This document shows positions 48,776-60,826 of a stretch of 64,000 nt of DNA, one piece after another. Origin of the DNA: Pomacea canaliculata (taxonomy: Eukaryota; Mollusca; Gastropoda; Architaenioglossa; Ampullariidae); assembly GCF_003073045.1 (NCBI RefSeq), contig NC_037592.1, forward strand, positions 6,127,924 through 6,191,923, written 5' to 3'. Both the position numbers and the translations under genes were made by a program. Below the pieces are notes generated by a model. The model was not told the origin of the DNA. It saw only the letters and a list, made by a program, of their open reading frames with translations, and searched no databases. Within the stretch, counting starts at the first letter, position 1. Each line of letters begins with the position of its first letter.

Positions 48776-50599
48776 GGTAAAGATGGCTCGTCAAACTATC
48801 AGAACAAACTCACAGACAGTAATTATTGTTGGTAGTATCATTCTGGTAGCGATATCGACGATCAAGTTTCACTGTTTCAATGCTCCTGACATTTTCTCAG
48901 ATTGTTCTCATCAAGGTCTACCATTGGCTGTTGTCACTGATAACTCGCAGCAGCCAGAAGTGAACTCAAGATGTGTTCATGATGAGTCGTGCAAACGTGT
49001 GGAGGTGACTGTGTCTTTAAAATGTCTGTTATGGTGTATCAAATGTATAATTATATTTGGCATTAATGAAAGGTTACATTCTCTTAATTGAATATAATTA
49101 TGCTTTTCCTGATTTATGCACATATAATTTTCTAATTGCTTACAAGCTGTGTTCATAAAAGAATGTACATGTTGATCTTATATCTCAGAGAAGATTTACT
49201 GTTTCACAGATTGCAATGTACAAACCTACTCAACAAATTTCAGAGATATAACAGTGACCGCTGAAATATATGGATGGTAATTGTTGTATTATCTGTTGTA
49301 TTATCACTGGGTCCACAGTGACAGCATTGTAGTACTGTCTGCAGTAGAAACTGAGGTCTGGATATGAGGGTATAGTGTTGGAAGGCACGAAGAAAGTTTA
49401 ACACCAGATAGTCTTATAGTTCTTTATCTAACAGTTCCGTTGTTAATACCCTTTTGTGTATTTGAAACATTTATTGTATTCTCAGCGATACCTGAAATAT
49501 ATGTATCGATAAAAACGTAATTAAGCCGAGATCATCTTAATTCAGCCACAGCACAGTGTGTTACCATGCTGTTATGCTTTAGACTGCTGATGTTTCCTCT
49601 ACTGGCTTTGTGAGACACACTTTGATATAGACTTTATGGCAGGTATAAAGCAGACAATAATCCTTGTACTTTCCAAACAGTGACCTTCAGAGGTAGATCA
49701 TGGAGATTGCATTAGACCTCATAAAAACGGTTATTATTTCAACAAATGGTGTCTATAAACAGCAGTATGCTTTAGAAACAATTTCAATATCCAGACTGTT
49801 CATGTTAAATACCTTTATTAAATAAAACAAAGTAATTGTCATTATTCGTTATGCTTTGTACCTGTGCCTCTTTAAAACTCTAGCTTGTATAAGCAAAGTA
49901 ACAAAAATTCTAGACTAATATTAAAAGGGTTGTCAAGATTTGAAATATACATCATGCTTTATAAGATGTAAATAATAATCCTCAATCAGGTATAAAAACT
50001 TTGTAGTTTGTGTTGTATATATATATGCTGTCTAGTACTTATGAATTATTTTTTCTTTCCAAAAAAAGTTTTTCTTGCTTTCATGTATCCGCAGTTCCAT
50101 TTGTAAAAATTGTCTTCAAAAATAGAAATATATTCCTATAACTATGCAAATGACACTAAAACTCAATGCTTACAAAGTATGTGGTATTTGGCAAAGATTT
50201 TTGTCTTTAAAAGAAATATTAAGTTTATTCTTTAGGTTTTGTGGAGATGTGATGATACTGAATGACACCAATAGTCTTATTGTTCCTTTCGCTGTTGTGC
50301 TCTGATGGTAAGAGATTTTCTACACTTTTGCAAGTCTCAATGAGTCTGGAAAGTGTTTTGTGAAGTATGAACTATTTTTTTTTCCAAAATGAGTTTTATA
50401 TATCTATATAAACTATATATGTATATAGATGTTCTTAATGTAAAGAACCTACAGGTGAAGCCTGTAATGGATTATTTTTTACAAAATTCTGTTATTACTT
50501 TGTGTTTGTGTCTGTGTGTGTGTGTGCGCGTGTGTTTTACACAGGATATGTGATTATATGCCTGAATTCTTATGAGATGGAGTAACAATTAACTTCCAG
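48776..50599 (+). other. 3' flank of copy E
   Basis: Non-coding. It shares scattered blocks with D's 3' flank, for example GGTAGCGATATCGACGAT and the GATGATACTGAATGACACC stretch near 50255. AATAAA at 49821-49826 could be a polyadenylation signal. A GT run lies at about 50510-50535. Confidence 0.55.
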
Positions 50600-50836
50600 T
50601 TAAAGGGATACTAAAGGGAAAATTAAACTGCTTAGAAACTCGTAAATAGTAGGAGCAATTTGAATCTCGTCTATTTTCATGTCTGTTCATGTGAAAAAAG
50701 TTGAAGGTTTGTAGTAGAATGTTGCGTTTAAGAAGAGAAATTACACGGACTCTTTCGTCTGCTTCGACGAACTCTCGTTCTCGGTCACGTGACCTTATGA
50801 CGTTTCAGTAGGATTGTTTACATGTGAGACCGAACC

Positions 50837-52570
50837 ATGCCTGCACCCGATTGCCACGAAAAAATGGGAAAAGATTCGACATTGTCATCATTTTCCGAAA
50901 GACAGATCGAGCCTTACAAAAAGAGTGTGTCATACAATAACAAGGCTCGATGCCACACGTTTGGTAGCCCAGAGAGGTCGAGGTGTTGTGCAAGCATTTT
51001 GTTGACGATCAGTGCTTTACTAGCCGGACCCGAAATGTCCGAACAGTTAGATTTGGCCTTCAAGGCACAGCTTCTGCCAGATGCAATTCCGACCATTTTT
51101 CAACACAATGAAATTTCTCGAAAAAGAATAAGGATCTATCTGACAGACGAGTTTCACTTGCCAAACGACTACAGCATAAACAGGTCAGTGTCAGTGCTAC
51201 TGTTACTGTGTTTACAAAATGCACTATTCATTATTGGTAGATAACATTACAATATACATATATCAAAGACTGTATATATCTATAAAACAATAAACGTGTT
51301 ATGTGGTACTTATAATAAGCGTGTTGCAATAGGTAAAAATTCATAGTACATGCATAATAAATGAAAAATGTCAGCATCAAACTGAAAGTGTAAAAGAAAT
51401 GATTGTTGAAATCCTGTCACTTGTTACATTATTTTTTTAAAAATCATTGTTTGCTTTTATAAAATGAAATATTTTTAAATTCATATTTTTGAAAAAGACA
51501 GCCTATTTGTATATGAAATCTAAAAACAATGAAATTCATGTGAAAGGTATTTCCTACATAATGAGCTTATCAACAATAGTAGTGAAATCTATGTGCAGTA
51601 CACTGCGGAAGTTAGAATTGATATTTCAACATTTGAAAATTAGAGTAATATTAATGATTGTGTTTTATGTTGGATACTGTAAAGAATTAAAAATAATAAT
51701 AGCTTGATCACATGGTATAATCATACATGTTTTATTATTGTTTTAATGTTTTGTGGAATGATTACTTTATAAAACTTTAATGTTCAGACTATAACAAGTC
51801 AGTCACAACAAACAGTTCAACTGTGCTTAAATAAAGAGGTCCAGACCCAGATCTCAGCTCCAATCCTGAAAGGTAATGGCCACTTTTTAGTTCTTTTCTC
51901 TATTACACATCTCTTTTATCTAAAATTGGCATGAATTCCACAAACTGTGCCAGATATTTTCTTCTTATAAGGATATTCAAGGCCAAAAATATGTGCAGTT
52001 TTAAACACTTAGATAAAAAAATAATTTTATATGGCTTTGTAAAATTTTTATGTGGATACATTTTTTTCATAATGAAATGAAAAAGAAGGAAATTGTGTCT
52101 ATAAATGTCTGCTAGGTGTGATCCTGATATTGATATGGGAGTCAGAAAATGAAAATGACACCTCAGAGTGGAATAATTCAGCAGTCGAGGAGCACCAGTA
52201 AACAAAATTTAATATGCAGTTACTAACAAACAGTCAGTACTTGATAGTTTATATCAGAAACATGCTAGCACAAGAATTTAAGCTGATATTTAGCTATAAA
52301 AAATGATTTATGGTTTTAACTATGATTTTAGTCTCGATATTTGTCTCTAGGAATTCTCAGAAAGATGAACTGGGCACAAATCCCTTCCTGGAAAGAAAAT
52401 TTATCATTCACGAAAAGAAGTTGGAGGAGCTGCTGAGTGTCTGCAGGCAGTGTAGCAACCCTCTATCACAACTATAGATGAGTGTCACATAGAAGTCAAA
52501 TTTATAACCATATGCCAAGACAGCTCCTGTGGCCATCATTACTCCTGGACATCACAGCCACACTCTTTTA
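50837..52570 (+). pseudogene. Kolobok transposase remnants (two exon-like blocks)
   Basis: Block one (50837-51192) encodes MPAPDCHEKMGKDSTLSSFS onward and ends at a plausible donor near 51192. Block two, after an acceptor-like TTTGTCTCTAG ending near 52351, encodes KFIIHEKKLEELLSVCRQC and, after a stop, ICQDSSCGHHYSWTSQP. The pairing of a CxxC knuckle with a later C..CG....W.SQP motif is what I recall from Kolobok-type transposases. Further short frames to about 53070, such as MPDACKICFGHKDKGC, may be its 3' part. Confidence 0.5.
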
Positions 52571-53708
52571 GGCTTCCTAAATGTTCAACCTTTGACAAGT
52601 AAACAAACACACATGTATCTCAAATTGTCCACTTGGTTTATTGGAATCCATAACTGTGCAAGAATTAAGAAAATTATGACAAAATACATTGTTGAAACTG
52701 TTTTAAATGCTTACAGAGCAATCAAATGAAAAATTCACATGCAGTGGAACTTGAGGAAATAAAAAAGATTAAGCCACATGTCTGTATATTATGTGAAAGA
52801 AAGAAATCAGTTCTCACACAGTTTTCCTTGCATTGTTATTGTTTGTAAGAAAATAAAGAATGAAAGGTAAATTCAGCACCAAGTATTTCAGAAATGATGT
52901 TTGTAAAATAAAAATGCCAGATGCATGCAAGATTTGTTTTGGACATAAAGATAAAGGATGTCCCATACCTGAGTTTGAACAAATAAAAGAAATTAATGTT
53001 AACAAAGGGAAGATTTTATTTTACAATTCATGTCAGATACATGATGCATCTGATATGAAGTGTGTCCAATAACTGGATATGGATAAATGTAACAATTTTC
53101 ATGATGTATAGGGAACATTTTCTTGACAATTCACTTTTAAGCTTTTACTCTACATTTTTTTATGCTTCAACATTTCTTGTGGCCATTCCTCACAATGCTC
53201 ACAAATGCACCAGTCTGAAACTGTGATAAATGAATCTATGTAAATACACATTTAAACAACAAACATATAAGTTAAAAGCACAGCATAATAACATATAAAG
53301 CAAACGTCTCTGCTTGAATTCTATCCATCGTTGTTATAAAGTAAGTCATTAGTGTAATTATTCAAACTATATCCCCCAAAAAAGGCTGCAAATAGTATTA
53401 TATTAAAGTCTGTTTAAAATATTTAAATACAGATATTTCAAACTATTAATTTTTTAAACTCTCCTTAGGAAAGTTCACTTAAAACCCAAATTATCATATA
53501 CAATGTGAATATTCCGGTGTGTGTGAGGAAATAATTAGCATACCAAATGTAATTTTATTTTTTAAATACACTACGAAGTGAATTCGTCAACAACAATGCC
53601 CAGTGTAAAGAGTTTGAGTGCATTATGTTTATTTAAAGTGCTTGAAGGTAAAGCATGCGTTCACTTTCTGTTCCCGTGCACACAGTATGACTTACTTCTA
53701 TAGTCCTA

Positions 53709-53736
53709 CCAGAGATCTGTCCCTACAGATCTCTGG
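53709..53736. repeat. Perfect short hairpin inside the Kolobok element
   Basis: An 11-base stem CCAGAGATCTG / CAGATCTCTGG around the loop TCCCTA, extended by one A-T pair. It lies about 480 bases from the right end of the transposon. Confidence 0.8.
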
Positions 53737-54223
53737 TCCTACGTACCTGCTTTGTGCTTCGACTGCTGCAACATTTTCCTCGTCCTCCGAGGATGTGCAG
53801 TCGATTGTGAGCTGATGCAAGTGGTTCAAATTGGTAAAATTGAACATTATTCATGGCCATCTCGATAGTTAATGACTTTGGAGATCACAAATCCAACTAA
53901 GAGACACCACCGATCACTATCCTAGCAATGACCACAGACACTTCCTGTCGTTTGTGGACGTCACAAAAGACTCGTCTGCTTGACTCATCTCGGGAAGCTA
54001 TCGTAGCTACTCGGCGGAAGGACACAAGGGTCGATTTCACTGGATTTTTTCGATTTTTATAAACATCGGCAACCGAAATAGTGCTAATAAGTGGTAATTA
54101 AGTGAGAAACGAATCCTTTATTTCTCCTGTATCGCTCTCGTGCTCTGTAATTCTAACTAAATCTATTTTTGAAACGTTTGACTGTCGCCACAGCCTTATC
54201 ACTACCCTTTAGTATCCCTTTAA

Positions 54224-55479
54224 AGTATAACTATAATACATAACATTATCAATCTACAAGAACAATTCCTGATAGTGCTCCTTCTAGTAGTGTCTAGAGA
54301 TAATACATATAAATGTTGAAATAGTTTATCTCTCTCACACACACACTCTGTATATATATATACACATATTCCCAGCAACAATAGATACCGTTTGTCTCCT
54401 TGGGCTAGTACAAAGATCATGCCCAGTCGAGTTGATCAAGTACTGGCCATAGATCAAGCTTATAGTGCAAGATGGTCACAGACACATTTCTGGTTTCTAA
54501 CCTTATGAAAATGTTGATTCTTACATGTTGTTTTTTATATACTGCTTTGCTCTTTTAATATCTCCTTGATATCAAAATGATGATGCAAATGACATTAAAT
54601 ATACCAACTGTCAATTTTCTAAAGAAGAATATATATGTATAAATAGTATGTGTATATATGGACATAATTAAGTCCTTATACAAAAATATAAGTCTTTTAT
54701 AAGTCCGTAAAAATCGACTTTTGAATGGGTTATGAATGAGACATGAATAGTTTTGTGCATGCAATTGTACATGAATTTTAATTTTAATCGAGCTGGACCG
54801 GAATCGCCCTCTGGGACAAATAAAGTCTTGTCTTATAAAAATACTTTGAAATCAAAGTTTTCTGAGACTGTGACCCTCCACCGCGAAATAAGTCTTAAAT
54901 CGCGAATTTCAGATTTGCCAAATTGCATATTTTTAAAAAGTAGAGGTTGTGAACTTTGTTTTGATACAAAAGTTGTTCTTCTAGCCTTAAAATTGAGTGA
55001 GTTATCAACGTTTGAAGTGTGAAAGTACGATGGCGGCCATTTTGAGTCTAGCGGGTTCAAAGATTAGCGTCAAGATGGCCGACCGGGTCTGTTTACTCCT
55101 AAACTTTTGCAGACAAATCTTGTGATCTGTTAATGTTTGAATCGTTCTTTGAAGAAGTTGAGCATAGTGACTCCGCGCTTTCTGTCAAGGTATAACACGA
55201 TGGGATTATGACAGGGAAACAGTATCGACACAGCGTTTGAATTTTGTCTGAAATCGGTACGGATCGCACGGGGTACCTCGATTAAAACGTATTTTAAGTC
55301 AATTTCTAACTTTTATTTTTAACATAGCAGTGTATTTTCCTGATAGTTTAAAATCCATTTTTAAAGAAAAGTCAAAGTGTACAAAACTGACCCCTATCAC
55401 CTTTCGGGGTCTCTAGCACAAAACTGTTCCGCGCGACTTGATACTCGATCATTTCGTCGTGGAAGCTCACAAATATGGA
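54224..55479. other. Intergenic region between the Kolobok element and the hAT fragment
   Basis: No convincing gene. Around 54780-54840 a sequence ending CTCTGGGACAAATAAAGTC resembles the 3' tail of CR1/L2 LINEs or their SINEs. Around 54290-54370 there is weak similarity to the AT/CT-rich part of the LINE fragments. Confidence 0.4.
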
Positions 55480-55740
55480 CACCCACTGCATCGGACACCA
55501 AGTCGGAGCACTGAATCGAAATGTTCGTTCATCGAAAAAAAGATTGAGAGACGCCCCTACGCAGGGATAAATACTTCTTCTTCCCTTATTTCGTTTTTTT
55601 TTTTTTTTTTTTTTTTTAGGTCTTTTTTTTTTTATTACTAACATGCCGATTTCCTGCACTGTGGGCAGAAGTTTCGCTGGCCGGATAGAACCCCGTCACG
55701 AGCCGGATATGGCCCGCGGGCCGTAGGTTGGGCATCCCTG
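55480..55740. mobile_element. hAT-type element, right-hand part
   Basis: The last 250 bp or so match the MITE at 28026-28468 (AGAGACGCCCCTACG, the T-rich tract, ATGCCGATTT, and the end GGTTGGGCATCCCTG). The left end with CAGTGATGCCC is not seen upstream; before about 55480 the sequence diverges. It may be truncated, or belong to a longer relative with different internal sequence. Confidence 0.65.
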
Positions 55741-56089
55741 ATTTATTGGATATAAAAGTTACATCTATACAATAGTCATCAATATGCTATCACCTTTGAA
55801 ATCTGTGCTTGTTTGCACACACTCAGTTGTGTATTTATGTACTCTTGCAGTTTTGTATCGTAGATGAATTATTTATAAACAATTATATGACCACTAGAGT
55901 CCAAGCGCTATAGTTTCTCTGTAGTTTGTGTCAAATTTATTGTTTCCCAGGAAATTGTAGATTAAAAACTCTTATTTGGACGTAACAATTACTGCTGTTT
56001 TCTTCTGCTCATGAAATTAATTTTTTTCTCTTTAACTTTCCTTAACTTGTGACTTTGACCTTCTTCCTTATAGAAGAAACGTGTGAGCT
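55741..56089 (+). repeat. Upstream block of copy F shared with the region before copy E
   Basis: About 55760-56075 matches 38215-38530 (landmarks CACACTCAGTTGTGT and GAATTATTTATAAAC). It marks the same position of the duplication unit in both copies. Confidence 0.65.
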
Positions 56090-56700
56090 GGCTGGGCACA
56101 CAGAAAGCTTCCTTACAACAGAAACTATAAACAGGGGTCACATCAAAAGCAGAAGTAAGTTCCATTAGAAGATCTGAACTCATAACTTTATAATCTTCAC
56201 CGCAATAATGACAAACCAGTCTTACCACTGTGTTACCAGGTACACAAACCGGCACAAGGACCATCAGTTTCTGTAAGTCATTTATCAATAATACCACGCG
56301 CTACATAAGCCATTCTCCATCTCAATCAAACGGACAGAAATGGATCGAAGTCCTTTTCTGATGTTTATTTATACTCCAGCTGTGACATTGCGCGTCATTG
56401 CGAATTTACTGTGATTGATTACAAAAAAAGCATAAAAGGCGCTGCTCTCTGTCGGAGTGGTCTGTTCAGGGTAGTCATGACAACGCTGCTTACCAGTCGC
56501 AGCAGTCAACTTGGTGATAGCAGACGTCTCACTTATTCAGGTAAACTGATTTCAACTACTTATTAGCGATTTATAGTTTAAACACACGTCACACTCCACG
56601 TTGAGCTGCAGGCCAATCAATAATCACTGGTGATTAAAAAAAAAAAGTATCTGCCAACGATGTTTGCCGTCGACCTCAGGTGCTCAGGTATTGGCAACAA
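56090..56700 (+). promoter_or_regulatory. Promoter/first-exon unit P3 upstream of copy F
   Basis: Related to P1 and P2 before copy D. A TATA-like CATAAAAGG lies at 56431-56439. The exon-like segment ends TCACTTATTCAG|GTAAAC, donor after 56540, preceded by CAGTCAACTTGGTGATAGC as in P2. Confidence 0.55.
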
Positions 56701-57331
56701 AACAAAGTTTACAAGCGTATAATACAAGTAAATTTCACAATGAAATGTATTTGTTTTATAATAGGCATTTAAACATAAATAAGAGAATGAGAAAGTTGTG
56801 ACCATTCAAAGGTAAAAGTATCTGTATCAGGATTTCTCATAGTCCTGAATCAGAGATGGTTGTCTTCTGCTGGAGCACGAAGCATGGCGCCTATCGCTAA
56901 CCTGTTTTAGATTATAAAACTAAGATTTGGTGCACACCTTTATTTGTCCAGTATGTATGCATGCATCAGTGAAGCCCCAGCGTTGAGCATGCTACATATC
57001 TGCAGTATACATTGTCAAGTGTACTATCATGTTGTACTCCCTGTGACACTGGGCCAGAAGCATGAAGAATAAGGTCACCCCAACTGTTTACTTGATTTAC
57101 TTTCCTTTCTTCTTTTAAATACAAATATAGAATGCATATATTTCTCTTCTTCAAAAAAATTTTTTTATAAAATACACAGCGAAAAGTTCTAGCCCATAAA
57201 AGTTTGAGATGAAAGGCTGAACATATAATTTTTCTGCTGGCAACGACCAGCCCTGCTTACCGTAACGCGGGCGCTCACTCACGCCTGTGAGAGCCTGTGA
57301 TACCGTTCGCCCACCGTGGGCGCCTGTTAAA

Positions 57332-57487
57332 ATGGCGGCTGACAGTGAAGTAGAGAATATAATTTTGTTGATGGACATATTTGACAGCGACGACGAATTA
57401 ATAGAAGCAATCTATTGCAGCGCCAAACAATATACTTCTAGTGGCATTCATGTGGGAACTAAAGAGGAAAAAGTCCATGAGAATTAA
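57332..57487 (+). other. Short acidic open frame, unknown
   Basis: 51 codons starting in a good context (AAAATGGCGG): MAADSEVENIILLMDIF followed by DSDDELIEAIY. I do not recognise it. The acidic N-terminus recalls first exons of some transposase genes, but there is no domain to confirm this. Sequence around 57240-57330 and the reverse complement of 57730-57810 share short motifs (CAGCCCTGC, AAATGGCGG-like), so it could lie inside a small DNA transposon. Confidence 0.2.
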
Positions 57488-57819
57488 AAAGAAAGAACAA
57501 TGCGGTAGTCAAGCATAGCACGTAAAAACAAACGACGAGTAGACTTTCTGTTGTTGTCGTCCCGATTCAAAGTTTCAAGATCGAAGGCAAATTCATCTAC
57601 CATCTCTAGAAAGACATGACGATGAAATCTGAACTTTTAATACACTTCTTTGTCGTCGTATATATCTATCTGTTGCAAAATATTTATTAGAAGATCCACA
57701 GTGAATATTATCGACACGCCTAAACTTTACAACCATGGCGGCCATCTTTGCGCCCGTGGCGTACTTCCTGTAGAGGAGGTACGCAGGGCAGGGCTGTTTT
57801 TGACTCACGTGACTGGCAT

Positions 57820-57960
57820 GTTTCACATCTGCCGATGCAGTCAGCAGGCAGAAAACTTACGGAGACGTCACACCTGCACAGGTAGTGTGATTTGAACTGC
57901 TTTCCTTTTGAGATTTCTTGTTGCATTGCGTCAATCAAATTTGTTACATGTGACTGTACA
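57820..57960 (+). promoter_or_regulatory. Exon-1-like unit, second before copy F
   Basis: GCAGTCAGCAGGCAG ... TCACACCTGCACAG|GTAGTGTG, donor after 57881. It is duplicated about 945 bases downstream, including the first 80 bases of the intron (CTTTCCTTTTGAGATTTCTT). The pattern CAGTCA ... CACCTnnnCAG|GTA is that of the other first exons in the array. Confidence 0.5.
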
Positions 57961-58769
57961 CCACAAATCAATTACATTAGAATTAATTACATTAATACAT
58001 TACGGAATGCTGTTTAAACTTGGTTCGATGAGATTTTCACAATTCAAGCAAAACTTTTCCGCTACTTTTACCTTTGCCCTAATAACTCTATACCTTACCT
58101 CTCTCTTTTCCCATCTGTAGCTCACGGTCAACCGCATATGGTGGCCTGTCAGTCATTAAAACCTCAGTGACCGCTAAGTTTACCTTTAATTAAATACTTG
58201 ACTCGACCGTTTGGTTCTGGTCTTGAACCAGCCTGCTTTAAGGCACATTAAACCTAAGATATTTTTCCTTGCCTACTTCAGCTTCCAAAAATGTTTCATC
58301 TTTTGAAAGTTCAATAAACGGTGTCGAAATCAACCGTTGTATGTCCTCTAAAGCGCGGGTTGGTCTATCTGTATTGTAATATTGATCATAATGGGTGCAA
58401 CATGTGCAGCATGTATGAGGATATGCCTCTGTAGACACACTGCTTTACATCAATATTAATTAAAGTGTTTACAGCCTTTGGACGGCTAATAACAGTGTGT
58501 GTGTATGTGGAACTAGTGCAATGCAGGACACTTGGTGCTGAGCTAACTGTAGCATTAGTGGTCATCATCTTTACTTGTTGGCATTCTGTTGGGTATCCTG
58601 CTGAAATGCCTCGGTCAGCTTTGTCGACATTAAATATGGACAATAAGCATCGCATTTAACATTTCACAACTTATCTGTTTTAATTTTCTGGAAGTACAAG
58701 CATTCTTTAATACTAACCATCACCCACGGGCCTGCTTTTGCTCTACCAGGACGCATACCTACAGAGCTG

Positions 58770-58930
58770 CACGTCTATCACTGCAGTCAGCAGGCAGGGA
58801 AGCTACAGAGTCGTCTCACCTGCACAGGTAGCATGATTAAAACAGCTTTCCTTTTGAGATTTCTTGTTTCATTGCTTCGTTTAAATATGTTACATTTGAC
58901 TGTGCACCACAAATTAATTACATTAGATCA
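58770..58930 (+). promoter_or_regulatory. Exon-1-like unit, third before copy F
   Basis: GCAGTCAGCAGGCAGGGAAG ... TCTCACCTGCACAG|GTAGCATG, donor after 58827. It matches the unit at 57820-57960 at about 85% by eye. It is the candidate first exon nearest to F, giving an intron from 58828 to 60789. Confidence 0.5.
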
Positions 58931-59311
58931 CTGGTACATTTCAAAGAAAGATAAATATTCTTCATTGTTTTATATATGTATATGAAGGCATCATAAAAAA
59001 GCTAACTTTAATCTCTCAGAAATGTTTGGTTTTAAATGCTGAACGCCCATGTTGCTATATATTACAGGAATGTAGATATGAAACGAAAGAAGTTTGTTAT
59101 TCTTCTTAGAACAGGAGCTACTTTCTGTTTCCATAATCTTCTCTATTAATGATATATATAGAAAGAGAGCTCACCTAGCAGTGATCGAGCGGTGAGACAC
59201 ACCTGACAACTGTTGCCTCAGTGACTCACGCTGGCTGAACATGGCACACGCCGGACGATGCTTCCTCAGGTACTCTTGCTCTCTGTCTGTCTCTACCACA
59301 CTTAGCTCTCC

Positions 59312-60789
59312 GACTGCTGATATTTTGTCACTCACACTCAGGTTTTGTATAAGATGTTTATATACAATGTCTTGCATTACAAGTATGTAGAACCATCTAG
59401 CATCTACTTGTCACGCATGCGCTCTCTCGTACCGAATATCATGGGTAACAAGGCATCAGTAACACTCTAGGGCGGAGTGTCGTCGTAATATGAATAAATC
59501 CACTGTCCAGCTGTACGCAGCATTCTACTTCAACACTCTTTCTGCATACCAGTGTTTATCTATTTTATTCGTTTTATTTTCTTCTTATGTGCCGATTTAG
59601 GGGAGATAACCTAGTCTACTAGACTAGTAGAACATCAGTTAATTATCTCACTTAACTCGGCTTAAAAAATTAGAACAAACTTGTAATTTTTTTTCTACTT
59701 GTAGATTGCTGCAAATAATGTAATAGTGTATTATTACCTGAAATGAGTAAATGTTGAAAATTTCAGACCTACAACAATCACCTGCACTCCAGTCACGTTC
59801 AGACAAGACAATAATAAAACACAACAACAGTTGAAATTAAAGATAAATATAATTTGAAAAAAACTTTCAACCACAATTAATTAAAATATTATGCGTTTTT
59901 AAAGAAAGTTATCGATACTAAAGATTTCACTTACGAAAGCATCTTCCCAACCAACAATACCTTTCAGCTATTTACCTCAAACAAACAAAAAATACTATAA
60001 ATCACAATCTCACAACAAAAATTCCACAGTTAATTCACAACATTCAAAATACACCAACCACCGTTTTCAGACAAAAATTGATATAGACACAGACTGGTCT
60101 CAACAGGTTCCTCTTGACAACTTTTCTCAGAACATGTTATCAGGACATTTACACAAAGTCTGGTCAGGACTTGTACAATACCCAGGAGACTTTCACGTTC
60201 CCTGACCCAGTCAAGGGAGAAACCAACACATGAATGAAAAAAAACCACAACAAAACACTCTTTTCCATTCGTCCCTTTGTTCACATTTCGACCTTTCAAC
60301 AGCCCTGAATTAAACTGTCAGCCACACACCCCATCGGTGCCTTTCACACCTTCTCCCCTCCGTCTTCATTTCCTACCCCTTCCCCAGCTGAAATAAAACA
60401 GCAGGTTTGTAACAACAACACACATTGTACATACAAATATAACTTTAATGAAAGTATTAAAAAATCACAGAAGTGTATAGGTAACACAAGTTCGTGGTAA
60501 AGATAAGCTTAAATTTATTGTGAGGTTTATGCAGAGGCAGAACTCACAATCTTTGACTCAGTGGGATTACTTTCGAAGACAAAAATATTGTTCTATCCAA
60601 ACAACCCCTTCTATAGCATAGTACTAACAAATGCAATGAGATTATAGAAAAACCTTTTCCAAATTGTAGACTATTAATTTTAAGAATCTCAGTAGACAAG
60701 ATATTGTCATGATTTATAGTTCATGGGAAAGCTATTGTTAAATAATGAGTTTAAAATAAACATACTGAAACATATTTACTGTTTAACAG
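59312..60789 (+). repeat. Upstream intronic block of F shared with copy D (26884-28594)
   Basis: Partner of the block before D. It lacks the hAT MITE: the sequence AAATTGTAGACTATTAATTT near 60665-60685 is the undisturbed site. It ends at the acceptor TACTGTTTAACAG at 60789. Confidence 0.8.
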
Positions 60790-60826
60790 AAGCAGCGACA
60801 TTGACCGTTAATAACACCAAAAGGAC

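Larger units (their letters stand above)
50604..54219 (+). mobile_element. Kolobok DNA transposon, decayed
   Basis: A 3616-bp element with perfect 15-bp inverted ends (AGGGATACTAAAGGG at the left, its complement at the right), flanked by TTAA on both sides (50600-50603 and 54220-54223). TTAA duplications with AGGG-type ends are typical of Kolobok. Coding remnants on the + strand support this (separate entry). The frames contain stops, so it no longer encodes a working transposase. A THAP domain, often found in Kolobok transposases, is not recognisable. Confidence 0.75.

Noticed and set aside
48741-49091. 116-codon frame overlapping the end of copy E with a hydrophobic stretch (TVIIVGSIILVAIS)
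   Set aside because: It aligns in DNA with the acidic tail and 3' UTR of copy D, so the apparent membrane segment is a frame artefact.
50600-54223. Assignment of the TTAA-flanked element to piggyBac
   Set aside because: piggyBac ends start with CCC-type sequence, whereas these start AGGG, and the coding remnants look Kolobok-like.
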